Positions 8,167 to 16,793 of a stretch of 20,612 nt of DNA are shown here, one piece after another (position 1 is the stretch's first letter; each line of letters starts with the position of its first letter). Where the stretch lies: the NCBI GenBank assembly GCA_031553705.1, contig JAVBLD010000055.1, forward strand, positions 1 to 20,612, read 5' to 3'. Position numbers and translations under genes: made by a program. The notes under the pieces were generated by a model. It searched no databases, was not told the origin of the DNA, and saw only the letters and a list, made by a program, of their open reading frames with translations. Source of the DNA: JAVBLD01 sp031553705. Lineage in GTDB: Bacteria; Bacteroidota; Bacteroidia; Bacteroidales; Marinifilaceae.

Positions 8167-11100
8167 CTAAGAGTGATTCTGTTCCGTATGCTCTTTGCCT
8201 TCCCATTTTTTCTCTACCATATAGTACAAGGCGGGTAGGACGTATAGCGTGATGATAGTACCGCAGAGCAAACCGTATACGATGACGGTGGCCAGCGGAC
8301 GTTGTACGTCGGAACCGATACCGGTTGAGAGAGAGGCGGGAAGAAGGCCCAATATAGCTACGGTAGCTGTTAACAATACCGGTCGTAACCGGTGGGCCGA
8401 CCCCGCTATTACAGCTTCTTTTAACAGCGTGCCTCTTTTTCGTAATTCATTGATGTGCGAGATCATGATTACCCCATTTTGTATCGAAACGCCGAAAAGG
8501 GCGATGAAGCCGACTGCAGAAGAGACATTAAAGGTCATACCCCGGAGGTTTAAGGCCAGCATACCGCCGAATATTGTCAAGGGCAATATGCACATCAGTA
8601 AACCGGCTTGCCTGAAATTCCGGAATGCTCCGAAGAGTAGCAGGAACATAATAGCCAATACTAACGGGACAACTACAGCAAGACGTGCATAAGCGCGGTT
8701 TTGGTTTTCAAATTGCCCGTCCCATTTGATTTGATAATCGGTATGATCATAACTGACTTGTTCTTTGATTTTATCGCTGGACTCATTAAGGAATGAGGTT
8801 AAGTCCCGTCCGCGCAGGTTGATTCGGATGGTCAGGTGGCGTTTGTTCATTTCGCGGCTGATCGTGCTTGCTCCGGTAGTCATACGGATGTCGGCGACCT
8901 GTGATAGCGGAATTTTAGCTCCGGAGCCAGAGGTAAGCATCAGGTTGCCGATTTGTTCCGGAGTGTTCCGGTATTGTTCATTATACCGGCAGATGACATC
9001 GTATACTTTACTGCCGATGAAGACCTGCGAAATAGCTTTTCCACCGATGGCCACCTCGATCAGTTCCGATACATCGGCCACATTCAGACCGTAGTGCGCA
9101 ATCTTATCCCGGTCGGCAATGATTTGTAATTGCGGGAGAGGAGGTTCCTGTTCGATCGCGACATCGGCTGCACCCTGTATGTTTTTGACGATGCTTTCCA
9201 CCTCTTCGGCAATGCGGCGGGTCTCTTTCAGGTCCTTTCCATATACTTTGATAGCCAGATCGCTATGTGAGCCGGCTATCTGGTCCATTACCATATCGAT
9301 GATCGGTTGGGAGAAACCCGCCGAATAACCGGGCATGGCGGCAATGGTATCAGCCATAGCATTGACCAGGTCGATTTTGCGCTTTCCCCGCGACCATTCG
9401 TTATAAGGTTTCAAGCCGATGCTATATTCCACATGGGAAGTGGAGAAGGCTTCCGCTCCTTCGTCATCCCGGCCGGTTTGTGCCATGACATAGGTCACTT
9501 CGTCGAAATTTTTCAGTTTGTGTCGTAAAACATCACTCATCTCTTTTGCTTTATCTAGTGTAAGCCCCGGTGGCATTTGCACCTGGAGCCAGATTCCTCC
9601 TTCATCCAGGGGAGGGAGAAAATCTTTTCCCACCGAGATACTCAGACCGATTACGGCTGCAAGAATAATGATTATGGGAGCGAAAATTTTACGGGGTGTC
9701 TGAAGAATCTTTGTCGTTTGCTGCCTGAAGATTTCATTCAGCTTCAGGAACCAGCGGTTTTGAGATACTTTTTGCGGCCTGCGGTAAAGGGCATACGTTA
9801 CTCCGGGGATTAACAACAGAGCTACTGCCAATGCTCCGATTAAGGCATAACCGACAGTGAATGCCATCGGGGTGAACAGTTTCTTCTCGATACGTTCGAA
9901 AGCAAACAAAGGCATGTATGCGATGATGATGATCACCGTCGCAAAGAAAATGGGTTTACTAACCTCTTTTACCCGTTGGATGATGGATTGTTCTTCCAGA
10001 GGCGCGTCCGGGGAGTCTTCTCTCTTTTTCAGGATTGTTTCCAACATCACGATTGCGCCATCCACCAATATTCCGAAGTCGATAGCCCCTAATGAAAGCA
10101 GATTGGCCGGTATGTCCGTAATATACATCAGAATAAATGCGGTCAGCAATGACAAGGGGATGGTGATGGCTACAAGCAGGGCACCCCGCCAACTTTTCAG
10201 AAAGACGATAAGTACGACTACCACCAGTAGCATACCGAAAAATAATGTATGGGATACCGTGTGTAATGTGGTGTTGACCAGGTTTGTACGATCCATGAAC
10301 GGATGGATGGTCACCTCTTGTGGCAGGATATCGTGATTGAGTTCATCTACTGCCGTGTGTACTTCTTTTAACACTTCGGAGGGATTTTGGTAGCGTAGCA
10401 TCTGAACAATGCCTTCCACGCCTTCCGAAAGATCGTATTGGTTGTCGGAAAAGCCCAATACTCCTTTACGTTCGAGGTTACCGTATTTTAAGATTCCGAC
10501 ATCATTGAGGTAAATTGGTACGCCGTTTTCCGTTTTGACTACAATTTTTCCCAGGTCCTCCAGGTCTTTGATCAATCCTACGCCGCGAATGACATAACTC
10601 AGGTCTCCCCGGTTCAGCATACTTCCGCCGGCATTGGAGTTGTTCCGGTCGATGGTTTCGGTGGTTTCCGACAGGGAGATGTTGTATTTATCTAATTTGT
10701 AAGGATCAATCTCGATTTGAAACTGGGTAGTGATACCGCCGAAATTGCTGACATCGGCTACACCGCTGATCTGACGGAGACGTGGGATGATTACCCATTT
10801 ATTCAGATCGGTCAGATCCCTCAGGCTATGGTTTTTACTTTCGATGATATACCGGTAAATCTCGCCGGTGGGGGATGTCAGCGGATTCAGTTCCGGTTTC
10901 GCCCCGTACGGCAAGTCGACATCGTTGATGCGTTCCTGTACCCGCTGGCGTGCCCAATAGTCGTCGACCTTGTCGTTAAACACCAACATGACGATAGATA
11001 ATCCGAAAGTGTTTTTACTGCGCATTACGTGCAGGTTAGGAATGCCGTTCAATTCGCGTTCGAGTGGGATGGTAATTTGCTGTTCTATCTCCTCGGTAGC

Positions 11101-11265
11101 CAGTCCGGGGACTTGGGTAACAACTTGTACGGTGACATCTGCGATGTCAGGATAAGCGTCGATGGATAGCTGTGTCCATGCATAGATTCCGAAAGCCGTA
11201 AGAATTGTAAAAATAGTAACGATCAGCCAACGGCGATGAATGATCGTGGATATATATTTGCTCAT
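8167..11265 (-). CDS. czcA: Heavy-metal efflux RND pump, CusA/CzcA family
   Basis: This 1032-residue inner-membrane pump has the full RND layout: TM1 at about 12-32, a large periplasmic porter domain, a helix bundle from about 340 to 490, a second porter domain, and a final bundle from about 860. The fourth helix carries DFGILVDGAIVMLE with Asp396, Asp402 and Glu409. This is the proton-relay pattern of divalent-cation pumps (Czc-like) rather than the DAAIVMIE pattern of copper/silver CusA. The segment PIIDMVMDQIAGSHSD differs from the ELISG-type wording usual in CzcA at that place, so the metal is not certain. The first loop contains the usual DAYPDIADVTVQV. It works with the adaptor upstream and the channel downstream to move metal out of the periplasm. 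Confidence 0.93.
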   Translation of the reverse strand: MSKYISTIIHRRWLIVTIFTILTAFGIYAWTQLSIDAYPDIADVTVQVVTQVPGLATEEIEQQITIPLERELNGIPNLHVMRSKNTFGLSIVMLVFNDKVDDYWARQRVQERINDVDLPYGAKPELNPLTSPTGEIYRYIIESKNHSLRDLTDLNKWVIIPRLRQISGVADVSNFGGITTQFQIEIDPYKLDKYNISLSETTETIDRNNSNAGGSMLNRGDLSYVIRGVGLIKDLEDLGKIVVKTENGVPIYLNDVGILKYGNLERKGVLGFSDNQYDLSEGVEGIVQMLRYQNPSEVLKEVHTAVDELNHDILPQEVTIHPFMDRTNLVNTTLHTVSHTLFFGMLLVVVVLIVFLKSWRGALLVAITIPLSLLTAFILMYITDIPANLLSLGAIDFGILVDGAIVMLETILKKREDSPDAPLEEQSIIQRVKEVSKPIFFATVIIIIAYMPLFAFERIEKKLFTPMAFTVGYALIGALAVALLLIPGVTYALYRRPQKVSQNRWFLKLNEIFRQQTTKILQTPRKIFAPIIIILAAVIGLSISVGKDFLPPLDEGGIWLQVQMPPGLTLDKAKEMSDVLRHKLKNFDEVTYVMAQTGRDDEGAEAFSTSHVEYSIGLKPYNEWSRGKRKIDLVNAMADTIAAMPGYSAGFSQPIIDMVMDQIAGSHSDLAIKVYGKDLKETRRIAEEVESIVKNIQGAADVAIEQEPPLPQLQIIADRDKIAHYGLNVADVSELIEVAIGGKAISQVFIGSKVYDVICRYNEQYRNTPEQIGNLMLTSGSGAKIPLSQVADIRMTTGASTISREMNKRHLTIRINLRGRDLTSFLNESSDKIKEQVSYDHTDYQIKWDGQFENQNRAYARLAVVVPLVLAIMFLLLFGAFRNFRQAGLLMCILPLTIFGGMLALNLRGMTFNVSSAVGFIALFGVSIQNGVIMISHINELRKRGTLLKEAVIAGSAHRLRPVLLTATVAILGLLPASLSTGIGSDVQRPLATVIVYGLLCGTIITLYVLPALYYMVEKKWEGKEHTEQNHS

Positions 11266-11368
11266 AAATTAGTCAATGCATAACATGATAAAAGTGAAAC
11301 AGTAGAATGACAAACTGTGAAATAATGAATAGATTCATTATCAACTTTCCGCTGAATTAAAATCAGAA

Positions 11369-12475
11369 TTAATTTGCTGATTCCAGGAAAATACCGCCAT
11401 CGGAAATAATTACATCCCCGACTTGCAGGCCTTCGAGTATGACAACTTCATCCTCATCCACCGCGGCCGGTTTTATAAACCGTTTTATATATTCGCCGGG
11501 CGCTTTTTGCAGGAATACATAGCTGCCGTTTTCCGATTGTAATATCGCTGTGGCGGGAATTATAATCATTTTATGGGGAGTACTGATAAATTCGACGTTG
11601 GCGAACATTCCGGGTTTCAAACTGTGTTGCTCGTTACTGCATTCAACCAGTACTTGTATTGAGCGGGTATCTTCATCCAATAGTTTCTGGATATGATAGA
11701 TGGATCCGTTGATCTTCATTTCAGGCATGGCTTCCGTCCGGACTACTACGTCATCTCCCGAATGAATAAGGCCGATTTGCCGTTCTTTTACCTGCGCTAC
11801 GACCCATACTTTATTGAGTTCGGCTACAATAGCTGCCGGTGCGCCGTCACTTTTCACATATTGGCCGATTACCATATTGTTTTGTACCACTTCCCCTGAT
11901 ATAGGAGAATAGACCTTTAAGGGTTGCCCCATCGTCAGTTGTTCGGGATTGACGTTAAAGATCTTCAGATAGGCCGATGCTCTTTCATACTCCTTTAATT
12001 CGGATTCATAGGTAGCTTCCGCTTCTTCCAGCTCTCTTTGAGTTCCTACTCCGTGTTGAACAAGATCTCGCTGGCGTTTCTGGTTGCGTTCGGCCAGCTG
12101 TTTGTTTTGAAATGCCTGAAAATAGCTCTTGGCTGCTTCATGAAATTCCGTCGAATTCAGTTCGAAAATCGGATCTCCGGCTTTTACCCGTTGTCCCAGG
12201 GTGACAAACGACCTGATCATCCGTCCATCGAACGGAGTTGCGATTTCGGCAATCTGGGAAGGAATGGCTTTTACTGTTCCTACGGTGCTGAAATGAGAAC
12301 GATAGACCACAGAGTCTATTTTTTCCAACACAAGTTTCCGGCTTTGAGGAGTGTGATCGGTAATGTGGATAATCTCTTTAGGATCTTGCTGAGTTGTATT
12401 GTTTTTTGCATGTTGTCCGGGGCCACAAGACATAAAAATTACAGCCGGACATACATATATAATGAGTTTGTTCAT
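11369..12475 (-). CDS. czcB: RND periplasmic adaptor subunit (membrane fusion lipoprotein), CzcB/CusB-like
   Basis: A protein of 368 residues from ATG at 12475, preceded by TTCAGG and starting a lipoprotein signal with lipobox IFMSC (Cys17). A longer frame to 12529 would bury this signal and is rejected. Layout: beta-barrel strand region at about 45-75; lipoyl half-motif at about 78-108 (PFDGRMIRSFVTLGQRVKAG); helical hairpin at about 110-172, rich in Glu/Lys/Arg; second lipoyl half at about 187-210 (YSPISGEVVQNNMVIGQ). Beta-barrel and membrane-proximal domains follow, ending with QVGDVIISDGGIFLES. It links the inner-membrane pump to the outer channel. It lacks the Met-rich N-terminal metal site of CusB that I would look for in a copper system. 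The gene is 103 bp upstream of the pump. Confidence 0.92.
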   Translation of the reverse strand: MNKLIIYVCPAVIFMSCGPGQHAKNNTTQQDPKEIIHITDHTPQSRKLVLEKIDSVVYRSHFSTVGTVKAIPSQIAEIATPFDGRMIRSFVTLGQRVKAGDPIFELNSTEFHEAAKSYFQAFQNKQLAERNQKRQRDLVQHGVGTQRELEEAEATYESELKEYERASAYLKIFNVNPEQLTMGQPLKVYSPISGEVVQNNMVIGQYVKSDGAPAAIVAELNKVWVVAQVKERQIGLIHSGDDVVVRTEAMPEMKINGSIYHIQKLLDEDTRSIQVLVECSNEQHSLKPGMFANVEFISTPHKMIIIPATAILQSENGSYVFLQKAPGEYIKRFIKPAAVDEDEVVILEGLQVGDVIISDGGIFLESAN

Positions 12476-12622
12476 AAACCTGAAAATGAAGATACTAAGT
12501 TTAATATGCCACCGGATATCGGATGGCAATAAATAAACAAGTAATTATTAAATTATTTGATTATAATAAATGATTGGGCCGAAAGCTCAATAATCCCAAT
12601 TATTGTACGACCACTATAAGAG

Positions 12623-12976
12623 TTAGCAAGATTGAGGAGGAGCCCTTAAGAAAGAGCAATTGATCGGTTTTGAAAGGATTTTTTGTTCACGAAAGCAAAG
12701 AAACCGTTTTATATTTGATACAAACAGGGAAAACCCCAGTAATGCTAATAGAACGGGCAACAATTGGATAATGGAGAGTAGTGAAATCAGTGCCAGCTCG
12801 GTTGTGCTGTGCTGGTGAGAGGCGGAAGATCCTTTCCCGTAAAGGTGAGAGTGTACAACAACTACCCCATCGATAATATGGATGTGATAAAATAAATTTA
12901 CATTCACATAGTATATGGCGAAAAGCGCCAGCATACTTATCGTAATAAAACGTCTATATCTTCTCAATATTCCCAT
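12623..12976 (-). CDS. Small His-rich membrane protein heading the metal-efflux operon
   Basis: A 117-residue protein from the first ATG (12976); an upstream in-frame TTG at 13000 would add eight residues. There are two hydrophobic segments, about 11-29 and 61-87. The loop between them is full of histidines: HIHIIDG (31, 33), VHSH (42, 44) and SHQH (54, 56). The C-terminus ends LRAPPQSC. With Arg-rich residues before the first helix, the loop should face the periplasm. I do not recognise a named family, but the His pairs and the place ahead of the adaptor, pump and channel genes suggest binding of metal (zinc-like ions), perhaps as a sensor or chaperone for the pump. That role is inferred. 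The gap to the adaptor gene (147 bp) holds a weak hairpin but no clear terminator. Confidence 0.7.
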   Translation of the reverse strand: MGILRRYRRFITISMLALFAIYYVNVNLFYHIHIIDGVVVVHSHLYGKGSSASHQHSTTELALISLLSIIQLLPVLLALLGFSLFVSNIKRFLCFREQKILSKPINCSFLRAPPQSC

Positions 12977-13181
12977 CAAGACCACAAAATATACGGACAA
13001 AAGTAATAATTTTTTTTTATCCTTTCTCCAGGGTGGTAGTTTTTTAATGTTTCTTATTTGGTTGCAATTTAAAAGCGTCCGGACAGGTACGAAGTTTTGT
13101 CGTAATACCTGAGATGGATTATTTCCTTTATACTTAGGATGTTGTTGGTGTAGAGCTGATCGTAGAGTACTGTAAAATATA

Positions 13182-13212
13182 TTTGCATAAGTTTAAAAAT
13201 AATCTACCTTTG
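13182..13212 (+). promoter_or_regulatory. Bacteroidetes sigma-ABfr promoter
   Basis: The -33 box TTTG (13182-13185) and -7 box TACCTTTG (13205-13212) are separated by 19 nt, matching the Bacteroidetes housekeeping consensus TTTG-N19/21-TAnnTTTG exactly. Transcription should start near 13219, giving a short leader before the ATG at 13237. It likely drives the ECF component through the tat genes. The rest of the 260-bp divergent gap shows no matching promoter for the metal-efflux genes on the other strand. Confidence 0.75.
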
Positions 13213-13236
13213 TAGAAAATACAAAATTAATAGTTT

Positions 13237-13746
13237 ATGGAAGTAAGAGCAGAACTTTATTCGATGAGTTACAGAGATGTAAAGTCTTATTTATTTGCCA
13301 TTTTGTTTATTGCCGGGAATATTATTTTGCCACAAATCTGTCACATAGTACCTAACGGAGGTTTGATGATATTGCCTATTTATTTTTTTACACTGATCGC
13401 TGCTTATAAGTATGGGATATGGGTAGGATTGCTGACAGCAGTGTTTTCGCCTTTGGTAAATAACCTGCTATTCGGAATGCCTGTTCCGGCAGTGTTGCCG
13501 TTTATTCTGATCAAGTCTGTATTGTTGGCTGTCACGGCCGCTTACGCTGCATATTATTTCGGCCGGGTTTCGATATTTATACTATTGGGGGTCGTGTTGA
13601 CTTACCAGATTGTCGGAACGACTATCGAATGGATTGTATTGGCGGATTTTTTCAAAGCGGTACAGGATTTCCGTATCGGTATGCCGGGTATGTTCATTCA
13701 GGTAGCGGGCGGTTATGCTGTGTTGAAAGTGATGACTAAGCTTTAA
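13237..13746 (+). CDS. ECF-type transporter S component (substrate-binding membrane subunit)
   Basis: A 169-residue protein made up largely of five or six hydrophobic helices, with the size and pattern of ECF S components, the substrate-specific part of vitamin and precursor importers. Suggestive pieces are NIILPQICHIVPNGGLMILPIYF, split over the first two helices, and a Gly/Pro-rich GILVGLLTAVFSP-like stretch (here GIWVGLLTAVFSPLVNNLLF) typical of the central helices. No EcfA ATPase or EcfT is in the window, so it would have to share a general energising module. It is the first gene after the promoter and ends 12 bp before the phosphoribosyltransferase. Substrate unknown. Confidence 0.75.
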   Translation: MEVRAELYSMSYRDVKSYLFAILFIAGNIILPQICHIVPNGGLMILPIYFFTLIAAYKYGIWVGLLTAVFSPLVNNLLFGMPVPAVLPFILIKSVLLAVTAAYAAYYFGRVSIFILLGVVLTYQIVGTTIEWIVLADFFKAVQDFRIGMPGMFIQVAGGYAVLKVMTKL

Positions 13747-13758
13747 TATCAAGTACTT

Positions 13759-14157
13759 ATGCATGGGAAGTCTTTTGAAGAGGTGATGGAACGTTTTCGT
13801 ACCATCACTTTTTTTGAAAATTTTGATATGATTGTTGCCATTGCTAACGGAGGAATTATCCCCGCAGCTATACTTAACCAGCGGCTTGATGTAGAGATTC
13901 AATTGCTGAAGATTAATTTCCGGGATAGCGGCCAGAGGCCGAAGTATGAGTGTCCGCAGTTGATTTCGCCGATAGGTTTTGAATATAAAAGCAAAACGAT
14001 CCTTTTAGTGGAGGATCGCGTGAAAACGGGTGCTTCGCTTGCTATGGCGACAGATTTGCTGCAAGGAGCCAGACTGATAAAAACATTTGCCGTTAACGGT
14101 AATGCTGATTATTCGTTATTTAACGAGACCTGTTTCAAATTTCCGTGGATACAGTAA
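13759..14157 (+). CDS. Small type I phosphoribosyltransferase-fold protein
   Basis: A 132-residue cytoplasmic protein with the PRPP-binding loop LLVEDRVKTGAS (Glu85, Asp86, Thr90, Gly91), matching the type I PRTase pattern, and the upstream ANGGIIPAAIL element (about 29-39) that contacts pyrophosphate. The ending NADYSLFNETCFKFPWIQ resembles the Trp-containing end of small purine/xanthine-type enzymes (COG2236-like). It probably transfers ribose 5-phosphate to a nucleobase or related ring. Placement directly after an ECF S component suggests salvage of what that protein imports. This is inference; the two could be unrelated. The start codon follows the previous stop by 12 bp. Confidence 0.75.
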   Translation: MHGKSFEEVMERFRTITFFENFDMIVAIANGGIIPAAILNQRLDVEIQLLKINFRDSGQRPKYECPQLISPIGFEYKSKTILLVEDRVKTGASLAMATDLLQGARLIKTFAVNGNADYSLFNETCFKFPWIQ

Positions 14158-14238
14158 GTTTACGGATCAGAGAAACCGGATACTTATATTCCAGACAGGA
14201 CAACAATTATTTAAGATCATTTTTAAAAATACATTGTT

Positions 14239-15177
14239 ATGGATAGAAGAGATTTCTTGAGGACATTGGCGGTTGCCGGTGCGGCGTTGACCCTGAAAAC
14301 GGCGGAAGGAATGGATATTTTTACACAGACCTCACAGGGCAACTCTTCCGGAGAGGCTGCGGATCTTGTTGCTATCATCGGGGGAGAACCCGATGCCATG
14401 TTTAGACGTGCTATCACGGAGGTGGGAGGAATGGGCAAATTCGTAAAGAAAGCTTATAAAGTAGTTGTAAAACCTAATATCGGATGGGATAAGACACCCA
14501 ATCTGGCAGCGAACACCAATCCCATATTGGTTGGAGAGATTGTCCGGCAATGTTTTGCCGCCGGAGCCGGTGAGGTGTCGGTATTTGACCATACCTGCGA
14601 CGATTGGGTGAAATGTTATAAAAACAGTGGTATTGAAGAGGCTGCAAAATCGGCCGGAGCAAAGATTATTCCTGCGCACGAGGAGGCGTATTACCGTACC
14701 GTTTCGCTTCCCGAAGGAAAAAGCCTGAAGACGACCAAAGTACACCAGGCGATTTTGGATTGCGATATATGGATCAATGTCCCGGTATTAAAGCATCATG
14801 GAGGGGCCAATTTGACCATATCAATGAAAAACCATATGGGAATCATCTGGGACAGGAGGATATTCCACAGTACCGATTTGCAGCAGTGTATTGCCGATGT
14901 TTGTACCTTACAGAAGAAAGCCGTATTGAATGTAGTGGATGCGTACCGTACGTTGAAAACAAGCGGTCCCCGTGGAAAGTCGGAGGCTGATGTCGTAGAA
15001 ACCAAAGCGCTTTTCATGTCACAGGATATTGTGGCTGTCGATACGGCGGCGGCTAAATTTTTTAATCAGATCCGTGAAATGCCTCTGGACCATGTCGGAC
15101 ATCTGGCAAATGGACAGGCATTGCATATCGGAACAATGGACATCGAGAGTCTGAATGTCAAGCGAATCAAAATGTAA
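14239..15177 (+). CDS. DUF362 protein with Tat signal peptide
   Basis: A 312-residue protein. The N-terminus MDRRDFLRTLAVAGAALTL is a twin-arginine signal (Arg3-Arg4, Phe6-Leu7, then a moderately hydrophobic stretch), so it should be folded before export to the periplasm. The body matches DUF362: VVVKPNIGWDK (about 75-85), a GAGEVSVFDHT segment (109-119), DCDIWINVPVLKHHGG (about 174-189) with ISMKNHMG (195-201), and the closing DIVAVDTAAAKFF (263-275). There are five scattered cysteines but no ferredoxin motif, unlike longer DUF362 proteins that carry their own clusters. The downstream gene overlaps it by one base and is a polyferredoxin, a likely electron partner. The catalytic role of DUF362 is not established. 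Confidence 0.85.
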   Translation: MDRRDFLRTLAVAGAALTLKTAEGMDIFTQTSQGNSSGEAADLVAIIGGEPDAMFRRAITEVGGMGKFVKKAYKVVVKPNIGWDKTPNLAANTNPILVGEIVRQCFAAGAGEVSVFDHTCDDWVKCYKNSGIEEAAKSAGAKIIPAHEEAYYRTVSLPEGKSLKTTKVHQAILDCDIWINVPVLKHHGGANLTISMKNHMGIIWDRRIFHSTDLQQCIADVCTLQKKAVLNVVDAYRTLKTSGPRGKSEADVVETKALFMSQDIVAVDTAAAKFFNQIREMPLDHVGHLANGQALHIGTMDIESLNVKRIKM

Positions 15178-16730
15178 TGATCGTTTTTGCTATGTTGAAA
15201 AAAATAAGGGTCACCATATCGGTTTTATTGTTTACGCTGATCACCTTTTATTTTTTGGATTTCGCGGGGTTAATGCCTGATGATAAATTTAGCTGGTTGG
15301 CCGGAATACAGTTTATTCCGGCGGTGTTCGCCGGCGGTGTGATGACCGTTACGGTGCTTATTGCCGGGACGTTGTTGTTCGGCCGGATTTACTGTTCTTC
15401 GATTTGTCCGATGGGCATCTTTCAGGATGTGGTAAGCTGGATGTCAAAGCGGACAGCCCCAAAGAAGAAGCGGTATCTGTTTTCCAAAGCCAAAACCGCA
15501 TTGAGATGGTCGGTATTGGCAGTTATGGCGGTGGCCCTTTTTGCCGGATTTACAGTTGTGGCGGGAGTAATCGAACCATACAGCGCTTACGGCCGGATGG
15601 TGGTGAATATTTTCCGGCCCCTGTATTTGACGGGTAATAATATGTTAGAAGTTGTTTTTACCCGTTTTGATAACTATACTTTTTACAAAACAGAGGTGTT
15701 TATCCATAGTGTTTTTGCTTTTGTAACGGCTGTGGTAACACTCTTATTTATTGGTTTTCTGGCGTGGAGATATGGACGAACCTATTGCAATACAGTGTGT
15801 CCTGCGGGGACTGTCCTGGGGTTTCTGAACCGGTTTTCGTTATTCAGGGTTAGGATAGATACTTCCGAATGTAATGCTTGCGGCGTGTGTGCAATGCAGT
15901 GCAAAGCATCGTGTATTGATGCCGGAGGCGGTAAGACGGCGCATATTGACGACAGTCGTTGTATAGATTGTTTCAACTGTTTGGGAAAATGCAATAAAAA
16001 AGCCATTCGTTATGCTTTTGGAGTGGAACGGAAAAGGATGGTTCCGAGTACAGATAAGGCTGTCGATACGGGTAAACGTCGATTCCTGCTGACAACCGTC
16101 GCTACGATGGCTGCGGCACCGGCATTGTTTGCACAGGATACTACGCGCCTGTTATCGGGTGGTAAAAATCACACCCGGCAGCACCCGATTGCACCGCCGG
16201 GAGCCAGGAGTGCAGAGCATTTACTGCATCATTGCACTTCCTGTCATCTTTGTGTCAGCAGGTGTCCGTCAAGGGTGCTGAAGCCTGCTTTTATGGAATA
16301 CGGACTTGGAGGTATTATGCAGCCGACGATGTATTTTGAAAAAGGTTTTTGTAATTTTGACTGTACGGTTTGTTCCGACATCTGTCCTAATGGTGCACTG
16401 GAACCGCTTACGATAGAGCAGAAGCATCTGACGCAGGTCGGCCGGGTGGTATTTGTTCAGGATATATGTGTCGTGCTGACCAACGGGACAAACTGCGGTG
16501 CCTGCTCCGAACATTGTCCGACGCAGGCTGTGACGATGGTGCCCTATCGGAATGGGCTTACTATCCCTCATATCGATCCGGATATCTGCGTAGGGTGCGG
16601 AGGATGTGAATTTATCTGTCCGGTGAGGCCGTTCCGGGCTATTTATGTAGAAGGGAATGCTGAACAAAAACAGACCGAGCGGTTTAAGGAAGAAAAAAAA
16701 CAGGAGGTGGATATTGACTTCGGATTTTAG
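15177..16730 (+). CDS. Membrane polyferredoxin, NapH-NapG-like fusion with internal Tat motif
   Basis: A 517-residue protein. Residues 1-285 look like NapH: helices at about 10-29, 45-68, 110-132 and 175-197; the paired motifs YCSSICPMG (Cys73, 77) and YCNTVCPAG (Cys204, 208); and two 4Fe-4S sites (Cys232/235/238/242 and 262/265/268/272). Residues 299-319 read GKRRFLLTTVATMAAAPALF, a twin-arginine signal-like segment. After it come four more cluster motifs, as in NapG: Cys353/356/359/363, 392/396/399/403, 440/443/447 (with Cys431) and 471/474/477/481. NapGH is known to pass electrons from quinol to periplasmic reductases; a similar role is inferred here. The start overlaps the DUF362 stop (TAATG). 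ATG at 15192 (MLKKIRVTI) is an alternative. tatA follows after 63 bp. No nitrate reductase is nearby. Confidence 0.88.
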   Translation: MIVFAMLKKIRVTISVLLFTLITFYFLDFAGLMPDDKFSWLAGIQFIPAVFAGGVMTVTVLIAGTLLFGRIYCSSICPMGIFQDVVSWMSKRTAPKKKRYLFSKAKTALRWSVLAVMAVALFAGFTVVAGVIEPYSAYGRMVVNIFRPLYLTGNNMLEVVFTRFDNYTFYKTEVFIHSVFAFVTAVVTLLFIGFLAWRYGRTYCNTVCPAGTVLGFLNRFSLFRVRIDTSECNACGVCAMQCKASCIDAGGGKTAHIDDSRCIDCFNCLGKCNKKAIRYAFGVERKRMVPSTDKAVDTGKRRFLLTTVATMAAAPALFAQDTTRLLSGGKNHTRQHPIAPPGARSAEHLLHHCTSCHLCVSRCPSRVLKPAFMEYGLGGIMQPTMYFEKGFCNFDCTVCSDICPNGALEPLTIEQKHLTQVGRVVFVQDICVVLTNGTNCGACSEHCPTQAVTMVPYRNGLTIPHIDPDICVGCGGCEFICPVRPFRAIYVEGNAEQKQTERFKEEKKQEVDIDFGF

Positions 16731-16793
16731 TTTTCCGGTGTCTGACGCTATCCTGTGGGTTTGAAAAGATATACAAATAAATAATTTGAAATA

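Noticed and set aside
9857..10336. 159-codon plus-strand frame opposite the RND pump
   Set aside because: It is antisense to the conserved fourth-helix region and its product is Ser/Met/Arg-rich with no domain; a codon-bias shadow.
12038..12532. 164-codon plus-strand frame opposite the adaptor gene
   Set aside because: It is antisense to the lipoyl and coiled-coil parts of the adaptor, with no start signal or family resemblance.
12555..12600. ATTGGG...CCCAAT hairpin between the His-rich protein and the adaptor gene
   Set aside because: The stem is only six or seven bases with a long loop and no T run on the minus strand, so it is not a convincing terminator or attenuator.
13222..13229. TAATTTTG on the minus strand as a promoter for the metal-efflux genes
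   Set aside because: It has no -33 partner at 19-21 nt and would start transcription about 240 bp upstream, within the opposing promoter region.
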